Source: JAWPMV01 sp038527215
GTDB lineage: Bacteria; Bacteroidota; Bacteroidia; J057
Assembly: GCA_038527215.1 (NCBI GenBank)
Contig: JBCBGC010000144.1
Span: 1 to 21,401, forward strand
Direction of reading: 5' to 3'
Length of the DNA stretch: 21,401 nucleotides
The notes below the pieces were generated by a model. That model was not told where the DNA came from and ran no database searches. It saw only the letters and a list, made by a program, of their open reading frames with translations. Numbering within the stretch: the stretch's first letter is position 1; the number at the start of each line of letters is the position of its first letter. Positions 8,234 through 15,341 of this stretch are shown here, one piece after another. The translations under genes were made by a program, and so were the position numbers.

Positions 8234-9556
8234 ATGAATGATGCGAAACACTATCGTTGGATGCTGGAAAAACTCCCTTCCTGGGTGGACCAGCAGCTCA
8301 TCGATCAAGGCGCAGCGGACCGGCTAAAGGTCCATGCTGAACCTCATGTTCAGGGCTCTGGTCCCAATCCAGCTTTCCTGCTGACGGGTATATTAGGAGC
8401 CCTGCTGATCGGGAGCGGAATTATTTCACTTTTTGCGTACAACTGGGATAGCTTCAGCCGGATGACCCGGGCGTTGCTAAGCGTGCTACCGGTGCTCCTT
8501 GGGGTAGCAGCTTACAGCTACGCTTTTCTCAAAAAAGCGGATTCACCTGCCTGGATGGAAAGTACTTCTGGCTTTCTGATGCTCATGCTGGCCGCTTCCA
8601 TTTCTTTGGTCGCACAAACCTATAACATCCCCGGGAGCCTGCAAGGTTTTTTATTTACCTGGATGTTGCTGAGTATCCCTCTATTGTGGCTTTCTCAGAG
8701 CACCTTAACGGCTTTGATTTACCTGACGGGCATTACGGTTTGGACAGCTGATGCAGGAGTAAGAGAAGGCATGCACTTTTGGTACTGGGCCTGGTTGCTG
8801 CCCCTTGTGCCGCATTTATGGTTTAGTTTCCGAACTCCTTCGGAAAAGACCCGCCGAAATATCCTGGGTTGGGCTACCGGTATCTCCCTCTTCTCCGTAA
8901 GTTTCCCGCTCTTTGACCTGGGACCAGATATCATCCCGACCATGACTTTCGGCGCGATTATGGGCCTGCTTTATGTAGCTGGCAGGGTCATATTCGGGGA
9001 GGCTACTTATCCCTGGACCCGGCCCTGGCAAACGCTGGCGATAGGCGGGATTTACGTGATGAGTATGCTGCTGGCCTTTGAGTGGTATGGCCTGAACCTT
9101 GAAAATGGGACGGTGAATTTCGGCGGTTCCAATCTCCCGGAATGGGTAATACCTGCTTCCTGGACCGTAATCGGAAGCTTGATCGCAGCTACGATAGGCT
9201 TGGGGCTCTGGTTTCGGAAAAAAGGGGGCTGGCTGAACTTCTTCCCGGCTGCGTTTCCCCTGGTAGTTGCCTTGGGCGTAGTGATGCTGGAAACTACCCG
9301 TGATGAAACCTTATCTCTGATTCTGATGAATCTCTACCTGATGGCTTATGGCATTTTTTACCTGCGGGAAGGCATCAGGCAGGAAAGACTGGGCCTGGTC
9401 AATATGGGCATGTTTTTCCTGTCCTCATTACTAGTAGGTCGCTTTTTCGACGAGGACATCAGCTTCCTGGTCAAGGGACTAGCCTTCCTGCTGATTGGAG
9501 GAGGCTTTTTGGGAGTGAATTATTATTTGTACAAAAAGAAACAACAACATGCCTAA
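8234..9556 (+). CDS. DUF2157 domain multi-pass membrane protein
   Basis: A polytopic inner-membrane protein of 440 residues from the preferred start. A short cytoplasmic N-terminus (KLPSWVDQQLIDQGAADRL) leads into about 12 hydrophobic segments. The sequence SLFAYNWDSFSR after the first segment matches the N-terminal DUF2157 hallmark, in which a hydrophobic helix is followed by (A/S)xNWD. The function of the family is unknown. It is commonly encoded next to a GDYXXLXY protein, as here, where the two genes overlap by 8 bases and are probably translationally coupled. The frame is open from an ATG at 8174, but the ATG at 8234 gives the N-terminus typical of the family and has GAGGGAGAA about 12-20 bases upstream, a rather long spacing. 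The start is therefore only moderately sure. Confidence 0.85.
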   Translation: MNDAKHYRWMLEKLPSWVDQQLIDQGAADRLKVHAEPHVQGSGPNPAFLLTGILGALLIGSGIISLFAYNWDSFSRMTRALLSVLPVLLGVAAYSYAFLKKADSPAWMESTSGFLMLMLAASISLVAQTYNIPGSLQGFLFTWMLLSIPLLWLSQSTLTALIYLTGITVWTADAGVREGMHFWYWAWLLPLVPHLWFSFRTPSEKTRRNILGWATGISLFSVSFPLFDLGPDIIPTMTFGAIMGLLYVAGRVIFGEATYPWTRPWQTLAIGGIYVMSMLLAFEWYGLNLENGTVNFGGSNLPEWVIPASWTVIGSLIAATIGLGLWFRKKGGWLNFFPAAFPLVVALGVVMLETTRDETLSLILMNLYLMAYGIFYLREGIRQERLGLVNMGMFFLSSLLVGRFFDEDISFLVKGLAFLLIGGGFLGVNYYLYKKKQQHA

Positions 9557-10130
9557 GCTAAGCATCAAACATATATTCTTTGGCCTGAGTATGCTGCTGT
9601 ACATTGGGTTTCCCATTTATCTGGTAGCTAAATATGAGGCCTTGATCGGAGAAGGAGTTGTTTACCGTTTTCATCCGGAACCGGTGGACCCTTTTGATCC
9701 TTTTCGGGGACGCTACGTCTCCATCAATTATGCAGAGGACCGAATGGACTATCCCGAGGCTGAGGCTGCCTGGCAAAAGGGACAAACCGTGTATTTAGTT
9801 CCGGCACAAAAAGCAGATGGCTTTACGGAATGGCAGGAAGTCCTCTATACCCAGCCCAGCCATAGCAATTACCTGGAAACCACGGTGCGCCGGGTCAATG
9901 ATGAAGCAGTATTTTTTAACCTTCCCTTTGAAGAGTATTTTGTCAATGAAAAAGCTGCGCCACAGATCGAACAGTTTTTTCGCGACCGTGAGGAAGCAGA
10001 GCTCGCTGCAAATCTGTATGCCGAAGTATTCATCAAGGATGGGAAAGCTATCCTGAGGGATATTTACTTCTACGGAGAGACGCTGGAGACCTATTTAAAA
10101 AATCATCCTCAGGCGGTTGAAACCGAATAA
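9549..10130 (+). CDS. GDYXXLXY domain protein
   Basis: A 193-residue protein with one N-terminal membrane helix (about residues 8-28) and a soluble part probably outside the membrane. The family signature appears as DPFDPFRGRYVSINY, where the usual GDYxxLxY reads GRYVSINY: Arg replaces Asp and Ile replaces Leu. The C-terminal block YAEVFIKDGKAILRDIYFYG is the second conserved piece of the family. The function is unknown. These proteins are encoded beside DUF2157 membrane proteins and probably act with them; the ATG here lies inside the last codons of the DUF2157 gene, a tight coupling arrangement. The next gene starts 35 bases on and may belong to the same transcript. Confidence 0.83.
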   Translation: MPKLSIKHIFFGLSMLLYIGFPIYLVAKYEALIGEGVVYRFHPEPVDPFDPFRGRYVSINYAEDRMDYPEAEAAWQKGQTVYLVPAQKADGFTEWQEVLYTQPSHSNYLETTVRRVNDEAVFFNLPFEEYFVNEKAAPQIEQFFRDREEAELAANLYAEVFIKDGKAILRDIYFYGETLETYLKNHPQAVETE

Positions 10131-10165
10131 AAATTACACAATCGGGCCCTTTAGCCCCTGGATCT

Positions 10166-11245
10166 ATGAAACTACTCCTACGCATTTTTGCCCTGGCTGT
10201 ATTAGCCTTTATCCTCTATCTATGTTTCTGGCCTACCGATCTTATCATGGATCGCTGGGAACCGCCTACCTCGCCTGATTTGGCAGCCGAAGGACCCTAT
10301 CAGGAAAATGATCTCCTCAAAAATATCCAGCGGATAGTGGTGCATGAATATGGAGAAGGACCGGAAGATACGGCTGTAGATACCCTGGGTCGGGTATATT
10401 GTGGGCTTTCCAACGGCAAAATTCTTCGCTATACGGACCTGGCGCAGGAGCCAGAGGTCTGGGTAGAGACCGGAGGGCGACCCCTGGGCATGGGCTTTGA
10501 CAGTGCCCAGAATCTGATTGTAGCCGACGCAGCTAAAGGGCTTATCTCTATCAATCCCGCAGGAGAAATAGAGGTACTGACAACTGGCCTGAACGACCAG
10601 CCTTTTGGCTTTGTGGATGACCTGGATATCGGGGCGGACGGGACCATTTACTTTTCAGATGCCTCGGCTTATTATGGAATTGGTCGGTATCGCGATATCC
10701 TGATCTCTCATTTGGGAGATGGACGCTTGCTGGCCTATCATCCCTCCACCGGGGAAACGAAATTGCTGCTGGATAGCCTGCATTTTGCCAACGGGATAGC
10801 GGTGAGTCCGGATCAGCAATTTGTGCTAATCAATGAAACTTCGGCCTATCGTATTCAGCGCTACTGGATTGCCGGGCCCCGGAAAGGTCAATCAGAAATC
10901 CTGATTGAAAACCTTCCTGGTTTCCCGGATAATATTTCCTGTAATGGGCGGGACAAATTCTGGGTAGCCATCCCCAATCCCCGTAATCCTACCCTGGATG
11001 ACGTATTGCCCAATGCTTTTATCCGAAAAATCGTCTATCGCCTGCCACGTTTCTTACAGCCCACGGAAGTCCGTTACAGCATGTGTATCGCCCTTTCGCC
11101 GAATGGAGAAGTTCTGGAAACCCTCCACAACCCGGCGGGAGATCATGCGTTTATCACCAGTGTGAAAGAGGTGGATGGAAAGCTATATTTTGGTAGCCTG
11201 ACTGAGCCGGCTTTTGGGGTGATGGATTTACCGGAAGGCCTTTAG
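10166..11245 (+). CDS. Membrane-anchored strictosidine synthase/SMP-30-like six-bladed beta-propeller
   Basis: The 359 residues begin with one hydrophobic helix (about 1-22) that anchors the protein. A beta-propeller of the strictosidine synthase-like/SMP-30 group follows, closest in layout to animal APMAP. Visible motifs are VDDLDIGADGTIYFSDAS (about residues 149-166), HFANGIAVSPDQQFVLINET (about 209) and LPGFPDNISCNGRDKFWVA (about 250). In related lactonases the Asn of ANGI and the Asp of PDNI bind the catalytic divalent metal, and both are present. Bacterial members are probably lactonases or arylesterases; true strictosidine synthesis is not expected. The gene follows the GDYXXLXY gene by 35 bases. 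Its stop codon overlaps the stop of the convergent cyclase gene, so there is no terminator between them. Confidence 0.85.
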   Translation: MKLLLRIFALAVLAFILYLCFWPTDLIMDRWEPPTSPDLAAEGPYQENDLLKNIQRIVVHEYGEGPEDTAVDTLGRVYCGLSNGKILRYTDLAQEPEVWVETGGRPLGMGFDSAQNLIVADAAKGLISINPAGEIEVLTTGLNDQPFGFVDDLDIGADGTIYFSDASAYYGIGRYRDILISHLGDGRLLAYHPSTGETKLLLDSLHFANGIAVSPDQQFVLINETSAYRIQRYWIAGPRKGQSEILIENLPGFPDNISCNGRDKFWVAIPNPRNPTLDDVLPNAFIRKIVYRLPRFLQPTEVRYSMCIALSPNGEVLETLHNPAGDHAFITSVKEVDGKLYFGSLTEPAFGVMDLPEGL

Positions 11246-13317
11246 GAAGCAGCAGGCGGAGGCAGATTAAGCTGCTTTAGTAACCTGCGATACCGGGGGT
11301 GGTCATACAAGACCTCGTAGGCTGGGTCCATTTTAATGGTGTAAATCAGGAGGAAAGAGTTATCCCTGGCAGCTTGCTCGACCAGGTCCATAGCCCTTTC
11401 ATATTTGCCTAAAAAGAGGTAGACGAACACGAAATTGTAAGGATCGATATAGTAGGCTTCAGCTTCTCCTTCCAGTTGTTTTACCAGGGCCAGGGCTTCT
11501 TGACGGTGCCCTAGTTTTGCTTGCAATAAAGCGAGCAGTCCCATGTATTTGATGTGTTGCTCCCGATCAGCTGCGCTGTCCATCTGAGCCTGGATGTTGA
11601 CCAATTGGGCGAGGAGGGTATCCCGGGGTGTTTCCCGGGAGATCATGACCCGGAAGGGCAGGCTGTTGTGATAATGGCATTCATTCCCGAATTTTTGATT
11701 GGTGATCTCCACCATGTCCAGGGACTTTTCATACTCATGGTTGGCAAAATAGGCCCAGGCCAGGTTGCAATGGGCAAAATGATTTCTCGGACCAAGGGCG
11801 ATAGCCTGTTCGCCCGCCTTTACGGCCTCATCCATGCGGCCTAAGGCCCACAAAAATTGCATATAAGTATCCCAGGCGACGGGTGATTTTGCTTCTACCT
11901 CCAAGGCTTTTTTTAGCTCTACTTCTGCCCCTTCCCAATCACTTTCTGAAAAAATTTTGATCATGGCTAAGAGCTGGTGGCTTTTGCCAATATCCGGGTC
12001 CAGTTCTAAGGCTTTCTGGGCGTATATCCTGAATTGGGTGTGAGCATCCTTAGGAGGAAGGTTCCCAAAGCCTAGCAAGAGGTAAGATTCAACCAGGCCA
12101 CGGTAGGCAGGCCCGAATTGAGGATCCAGTCTAACGGACTTTTTGTAAAAATCAATGGCCTTGAATGAAGCCTCTGCTACCCCGCGATTGGCTTGATACC
12201 GGCCTTTCAGATAGGCATCATAGGCGGCCACGTTGATGTTTTTGTAGGACAACAGCTCATCCTGCATTTGTGGGCTCAGCACCAATTCTATTTCCTCGGC
12301 AATGCCAGTGGTTACTTCTTTGTACAGGCGAAACACATCTGCATAAGGAGCTTTATATTCTCCTGCCCACAAATAGGTTTCCTGCTTCCCATCGATCAAT
12401 CTGATTTGAACCTCTAGTGCTTCTCCAGTTCTTAAGACCGACCCCTCGACCAGGCCCTGTACCTGCAGTTCCTCGGCAATTTCCTTGATGGATTTGGGAG
12501 AATCCTGATAAGCCATCATGCTGGTACGGGGTTTAACTTTGACCCCAATTTTATTGCACTGGTCTATGATCGCTTCGTGAATTCCTTCGACCAGGTAATC
12601 GTTTTCTGCTTTATGGGTTCGATTGGTAAAAGGCAGGATCGCCAGGGCTTCAATTTTTCTGTCCGGTATCTGACCGCTGCCTGGAGAAGGGGAGAGGGGC
12701 CAAAAGGCGAAAGCCATTCCTGCCAGGATCACCGTCGCTAAGGCTGTCATCCAGCCCCAGGGAAGCGCTTTCTTTTTTTCCAGCTTGCCTTGCATGTCCT
12801 TTTTAGCGGGCACGACCAGGCCGGGAAGGTCCAGGGCATATACTTTACGCTTTTGTCGGTCATTCTTAAAGTGAAATTCGCCCATTTTTACCAGGGGTAG
12901 GCGTGGTTGATTGGCGATTTCATCGGCTACCTTCCCTGTTACCATCACGGAGCCGGCTACGCCCATGGATTCTACCCGGGCCGCCAGGTTGACCGTATCC
13001 CCAATAATGTCTTCCTCGGAAATCAGAACATCCCCGGTATGAATCCCAATGCGGACGGGAATAGCCGGATGTTGACGAAATTTTTTCTGCATTTCCGCCG
13101 CGCACTGCATGGCTTTGACGGTGCTATCGAAAATGCTTAAGGTTCCATCTCCATAGTATTGGATGATTTCCCCTTCGTATTTGTGGGTGGTGGGTTCAAA
13201 TATATTGCGGTGGCGACTTCTTACCATGACGGCCGCCTCCTCGCTCTTTTGCATGAGCTTGGTATAGCCTTGGATGTCGGTAAACATCACTGCTACCAGG
13301 CGGCGTATTGGCTTCAT
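11242..13317 (-). CDS. Class III nucleotide cyclase domain, membrane helix, TolB/FlgO-like domain and TPR repeats
   Basis: A 691-residue predicted signalling protein. Residues about 5-165 form a class III cyclase catalytic domain with both metal aspartates (Asp14 in FTDIQGYT, Asp57 in YYGDGT), the base-contacting Asp103, and the transition-state residues Asn110 and Arg114 in VNLAAR. The purine-selecting lysine, four residues before Asp57, is Gln53. A membrane helix follows at about 190-210. Next is a domain like those seen in TolB/FlgO-type periplasmic proteins (about 221-345, ALAILPFTNRT and GLVEGSVLR), and then TPR repeats from about 363 to the end. The cyclase should be cytosolic and the TPR part periplasmic. 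The frame extends to 13362, but that start falls inside a terminator hairpin; the ATG at 13317, right before the cyclase fold, is better. Confidence 0.87.
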   Translation of the reverse strand: MKPIRRLVAVMFTDIQGYTKLMQKSEEAAVMVRSRHRNIFEPTTHKYEGEIIQYYGDGTLSIFDSTVKAMQCAAEMQKKFRQHPAIPVRIGIHTGDVLISEEDIIGDTVNLAARVESMGVAGSVMVTGKVADEIANQPRLPLVKMGEFHFKNDRQKRKVYALDLPGLVVPAKKDMQGKLEKKKALPWGWMTALATVILAGMAFAFWPLSPSPGSGQIPDRKIEALAILPFTNRTHKAENDYLVEGIHEAIIDQCNKIGVKVKPRTSMMAYQDSPKSIKEIAEELQVQGLVEGSVLRTGEALEVQIRLIDGKQETYLWAGEYKAPYADVFRLYKEVTTGIAEEIELVLSPQMQDELLSYKNINVAAYDAYLKGRYQANRGVAEASFKAIDFYKKSVRLDPQFGPAYRGLVESYLLLGFGNLPPKDAHTQFRIYAQKALELDPDIGKSHQLLAMIKIFSESDWEGAEVELKKALEVEAKSPVAWDTYMQFLWALGRMDEAVKAGEQAIALGPRNHFAHCNLAWAYFANHEYEKSLDMVEITNQKFGNECHYHNSLPFRVMISRETPRDTLLAQLVNIQAQMDSAADREQHIKYMGLLALLQAKLGHRQEALALVKQLEGEAEAYYIDPYNFVFVYLFLGKYERAMDLVEQAARDNSFLLIYTIKMDPAYEVLYDHPRYRRLLKQLNLPPPAAS

Positions 13318-13352
13318 GAATAAGTATTTAGGTCGTAGGCAGAAGATACAAA

Positions 13353-13391
13353 AAAAAGACACAAGCAGGGATATGCTGCTGGTGTCTTTTT
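13353..13391 (-). terminator. Intrinsic terminator after the DUF4097-like gene
   Basis: AAAAAGACAC (13353-13362) and AGCAG (13364-13368) pair with CTGCT (13376-13380) and GTGTCTTTTT (13382-13391), leaving one A-G mismatch and a 7-base loop. On the minus strand the stem is followed by a T-run (13357-13351), so it should end the sigma factor/DUF4097 transcript. The flanking A and T runs make it usable in both directions. It shows that the longer cyclase frame (to 13362) is not the true start. Confidence 0.88.
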
Positions 13392-13409
13392 GGTCGGAAA
13401 ACCGGCTTT

Positions 13410-14486
13410 TTAGCTATCTCTGCCAAATAGTGTCACCTTCCCGAACCTGGCATTCACTTTTATGCTGGTAGCCTGACCGCTGGTACGACCCGTACGAATA
13501 GGGGCTGAGGTATATGTTTTTTGCCCGGACGCCTCATTTATTTGAATATCCATCGGCAGGTTTTGGGTTTTGAGGTCACCGCGTTGGAGTTGGGCGTCGA
13601 GGTCAAGGGCTGCTTCGGGATTGACGCCTAGTCGAATCCAGGAGAAAGCTCCTTCAATGTCTACTTCTTCTGCTTCAGGATGCAGGGCTTGCACGGTTAC
13701 ATTGCTGCCGGTTTTAAGCTCCATTTTCATGCTTTTGCCCAGGTTTCCAATGGCGAGCTTGCCAGAGCTATAAGAGCCCTTTAGATGCGCGACCTCGTCC
13801 ACCTGAATATTGCCCAGGGCGCTTTGTACTTCTAGTTCTTCTACTTGACCTAACTGGACCCGAACGCCATTTGATTTGACAAATAGGAAGTCAGCCTCAT
13901 CTACCCGCAGTTGTCCTACGCTGCAGTCTATTTCGCCCGCTTGAATGTGACGGGCCTCAATGTTCCCAAAATTGACCGCCAATTGATGGCCGCCGCCTTC
14001 TAGCTTGTCAGCGAAGAGTTTGCCATAGTTAAGATCCAGCTTGACCGGACCTTCACGGGTGGCCAGGTAAATATCACCGTAGCGATGAGTAAGGAAGAGC
14101 GGATGGCTAGCGGGCAGGGATAACTCGTAGGTTACTTCCCATACCTGCTTAGGGAGGAGACTCAGGAATTGGGCCTCTGTAAAAAGGGTTTCTAACTGGA
14201 TACGGTCTGCTAGTTGTTTCTCCTGGATGTTGACCATGCGAAGTCTTTCTTCGGCTTTTTCCAGGTTGCTTCCCTTGGCCACCACCGTGATACTCAAACT
14301 GGCAATGTCGGTATCACTGTTGGTGATTTTTATGTCCCCATGCTGACTGATGATCTCAAAAGCATCCGTTGGCTGGAGCTCATAGGTATATTGATAGTTC
14401 TTGCTTACTTGTTCACCAACATCTGCTTTTAACGGGCTAAGCGCCAGAGAAAGAAAGGAGAAAAAGACAAACAAAAATCGAAGCAT
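13410..14486 (-). CDS. Secreted DUF4097-like beta-helix protein
   Basis: The 358 residues begin with a clear signal peptide (about 1-21, ending LSPLKA), so the protein is exported. The rest is a run of short beta-strand repeats with Gly-Asp/Asn turns: HGDIKITNS, YGDIYLATREG, LNYGKLFADKL, NFGNIEARHI, LGNIQVDEV and FGKVTLFGR at the end. This is the pattern of DUF4097/adhesin-like right-handed beta-helix proteins common in Bacteroidota. It has no membrane helix beyond the signal peptide and no lipobox, so it is probably periplasmic or surface bound by other means. It lies 45 bases after the ECF sigma factor gene on the same strand and is probably its operon partner. The molecular function is unknown. 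The fold assignment is by pattern and moderately sure. Confidence 0.75.
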   Translation of the reverse strand: MLRFLFVFFSFLSLALSPLKADVGEQVSKNYQYTYELQPTDAFEIISQHGDIKITNSDTDIASLSITVVAKGSNLEKAEERLRMVNIQEKQLADRIQLETLFTEAQFLSLLPKQVWEVTYELSLPASHPLFLTHRYGDIYLATREGPVKLDLNYGKLFADKLEGGGHQLAVNFGNIEARHIQAGEIDCSVGQLRVDEADFLFVKSNGVRVQLGQVEELEVQSALGNIQVDEVAHLKGSYSSGKLAIGNLGKSMKMELKTGSNVTVQALHPEAEEVDIEGAFSWIRLGVNPEAALDLDAQLQRGDLKTQNLPMDIQINEASGQKTYTSAPIRTGRTSGQATSIKVNARFGKVTLFGRDS

Positions 14487-14531
14487 AGGGAATGGGTTTA
14501 TGGTTGGGAGGGGAACAGGGTCCTACTTGCC

Positions 14532-15098
14532 CTACGAATAGTTCGCAATACGGGTTTCCTGATAAGGAATGGCTAGTTTTTCGCGAAGCTTCTTTTTGGC
14601 CCGGCTAAACTGAGATTTTGAGGTGGCCTCACTGATCTGCAGAATATTGCTGATTTCTTTGTGGTCGTATCCTTCGATTTGATACAAGGTAAAGACGGTT
14701 CTGTATCCTTCGGGAAGATCATTAATGGCCTGCTGAATCTCAGCCATAGGGGTATTGGATTCCTCTTTCTGGGGCTCATCCCAATAGGCTCCATCCGCCT
14801 GGTCCCAATGGAGTCTTTCGGTTTTGCGCTGTTTGATATGGTTGATGGCAGTGTTGATTACAATCCGCTTCAACCAGGCTCCAAATGTGGCATCTCCTTT
14901 AAAGTTCTGCAGATGACGGAATGCCCGTAAAAATGCTTCCTGCAATACGTCTTCTGCTTCCATCACATCCTGGGTAATCCGGAGAGCTACATTGTACATG
15001 GCCTGCACATAGCGCTCATACAGTTCTTTCTGTGCGTTGCTATCTCCGCGTTTGCAGCGGTTCACGAGGGCTAATTGAAGATCGATGATGGTTGCCAC
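14532..15098 (-). CDS. ECF-type RNA polymerase sigma-70 factor
   Basis: A 188-residue alternative sigma factor. Region 2 (about residues 22-92) includes YNVALRITQDVMEAEDVLQE and the core-binding and promoter-melting stretch FGAWLKRIVINTAINHIKQR. After a short linker, region 4 (about 127-182) has LPEGYRTVFTLYQIEGYDHK and the helix-turn-helix EISNILQISEATSKSQFSRA that reads the -35 element. The start is GTG at 15098: no ATG is in frame until residue 34, and an in-frame TAG lies upstream (15138-15140). No anti-sigma factor with a zinc-binding cytoplasmic domain and membrane helix follows; the next gene is the secreted DUF4097-like protein. Its promoter lies in the spacer shared with the divergent lipoprotein gene. 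Confidence 0.95.
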   Translation of the reverse strand: MATIIDLQLALVNRCKRGDSNAQKELYERYVQAMYNVALRITQDVMEAEDVLQEAFLRAFRHLQNFKGDATFGAWLKRIVINTAINHIKQRKTERLHWDQADGAYWDEPQKEESNTPMAEIQQAINDLPEGYRTVFTLYQIEGYDHKEISNILQISEATSKSQFSRAKKKLREKLAIPYQETRIANYS

Positions 15099-15118
15099 AA
15101 CTAGATTGATTAAAAAGT

Positions 15119-15148
15119 GAAAGTTTGTTGACTGCTTCTACGACCAAA
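15119..15148 (-). promoter_or_regulatory. Possible Bacteroidota-type promoter of the sigma factor gene
   Basis: On the minus strand an exact TTTG (15148-15145) is followed after 18 bases by AAACTTTC (15126-15119). This resembles the Bacteroidota housekeeping promoter TTTG, about 19 bases, TAnnTTTG, with two mismatches in the -7 box. It would give a very short leader before the GTG at 15098. This is a weak match only. Confidence 0.25.
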
Positions 15149-15181
15149 TAACAGCCTTCGGCGGCCCTTTTCGAGCGGAAA

Positions 15182-15231
15182 GGAATGAACACGGAGAATC
15201 CGGGAATGAACCTGAGAATAGGGGAGTGAGC
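15182..15231. repeat. Three tandem about 20-bp direct repeats in the divergent promoter region
   Basis: GGAATGAAC occurs at 15182-15190 and again at 15203-15211, and a degenerate copy GGAGTGAGC lies at 15223-15231. The spacings are 21 and 20 bases, about two helical turns. The second half of the unit also repeats (GAGAAT at 15194-15199 and 15214-15219). The array sits between the sigma factor gene and the DUF2807 lipoprotein gene, so it could be a tandem operator. No known regulator is assigned. Confidence 0.6.
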
Positions 15232-15283
15232 CGGGCGAGGTTTTTTTTACAAAAGGCTGCAACTTTACCTTAAACGAATGGTC

Positions 15284-15312
15284 TTTAGCCCGCAGTTAGC
15301 CGTATAATCTTC
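15284..15312 (+). promoter_or_regulatory. Possible promoter of the DUF2807 lipoprotein gene
   Basis: TTTA (15284-15287), a 17-base spacer and TAATCTTC (15305-15312) roughly follow the Bacteroidota TTTG/TAnnTTTG pattern; TATAAT is also present at 15303-15308. It lies about 30 bases before the ATG at 15342. The match is imperfect, and it could instead be read by the neighbouring ECF sigma factor. Confidence 0.3.
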
Positions 15313-15341
15313 TGACAACAACACAACAATCTTATTATCAC

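Noticed and set aside
13318..13362. Longer N-terminus for the cyclase gene
   Set aside because: The upstream start lies inside the terminator hairpin 13353-13391, and the extra residues (MSFFCIFCLRPKYLF) have no family match.
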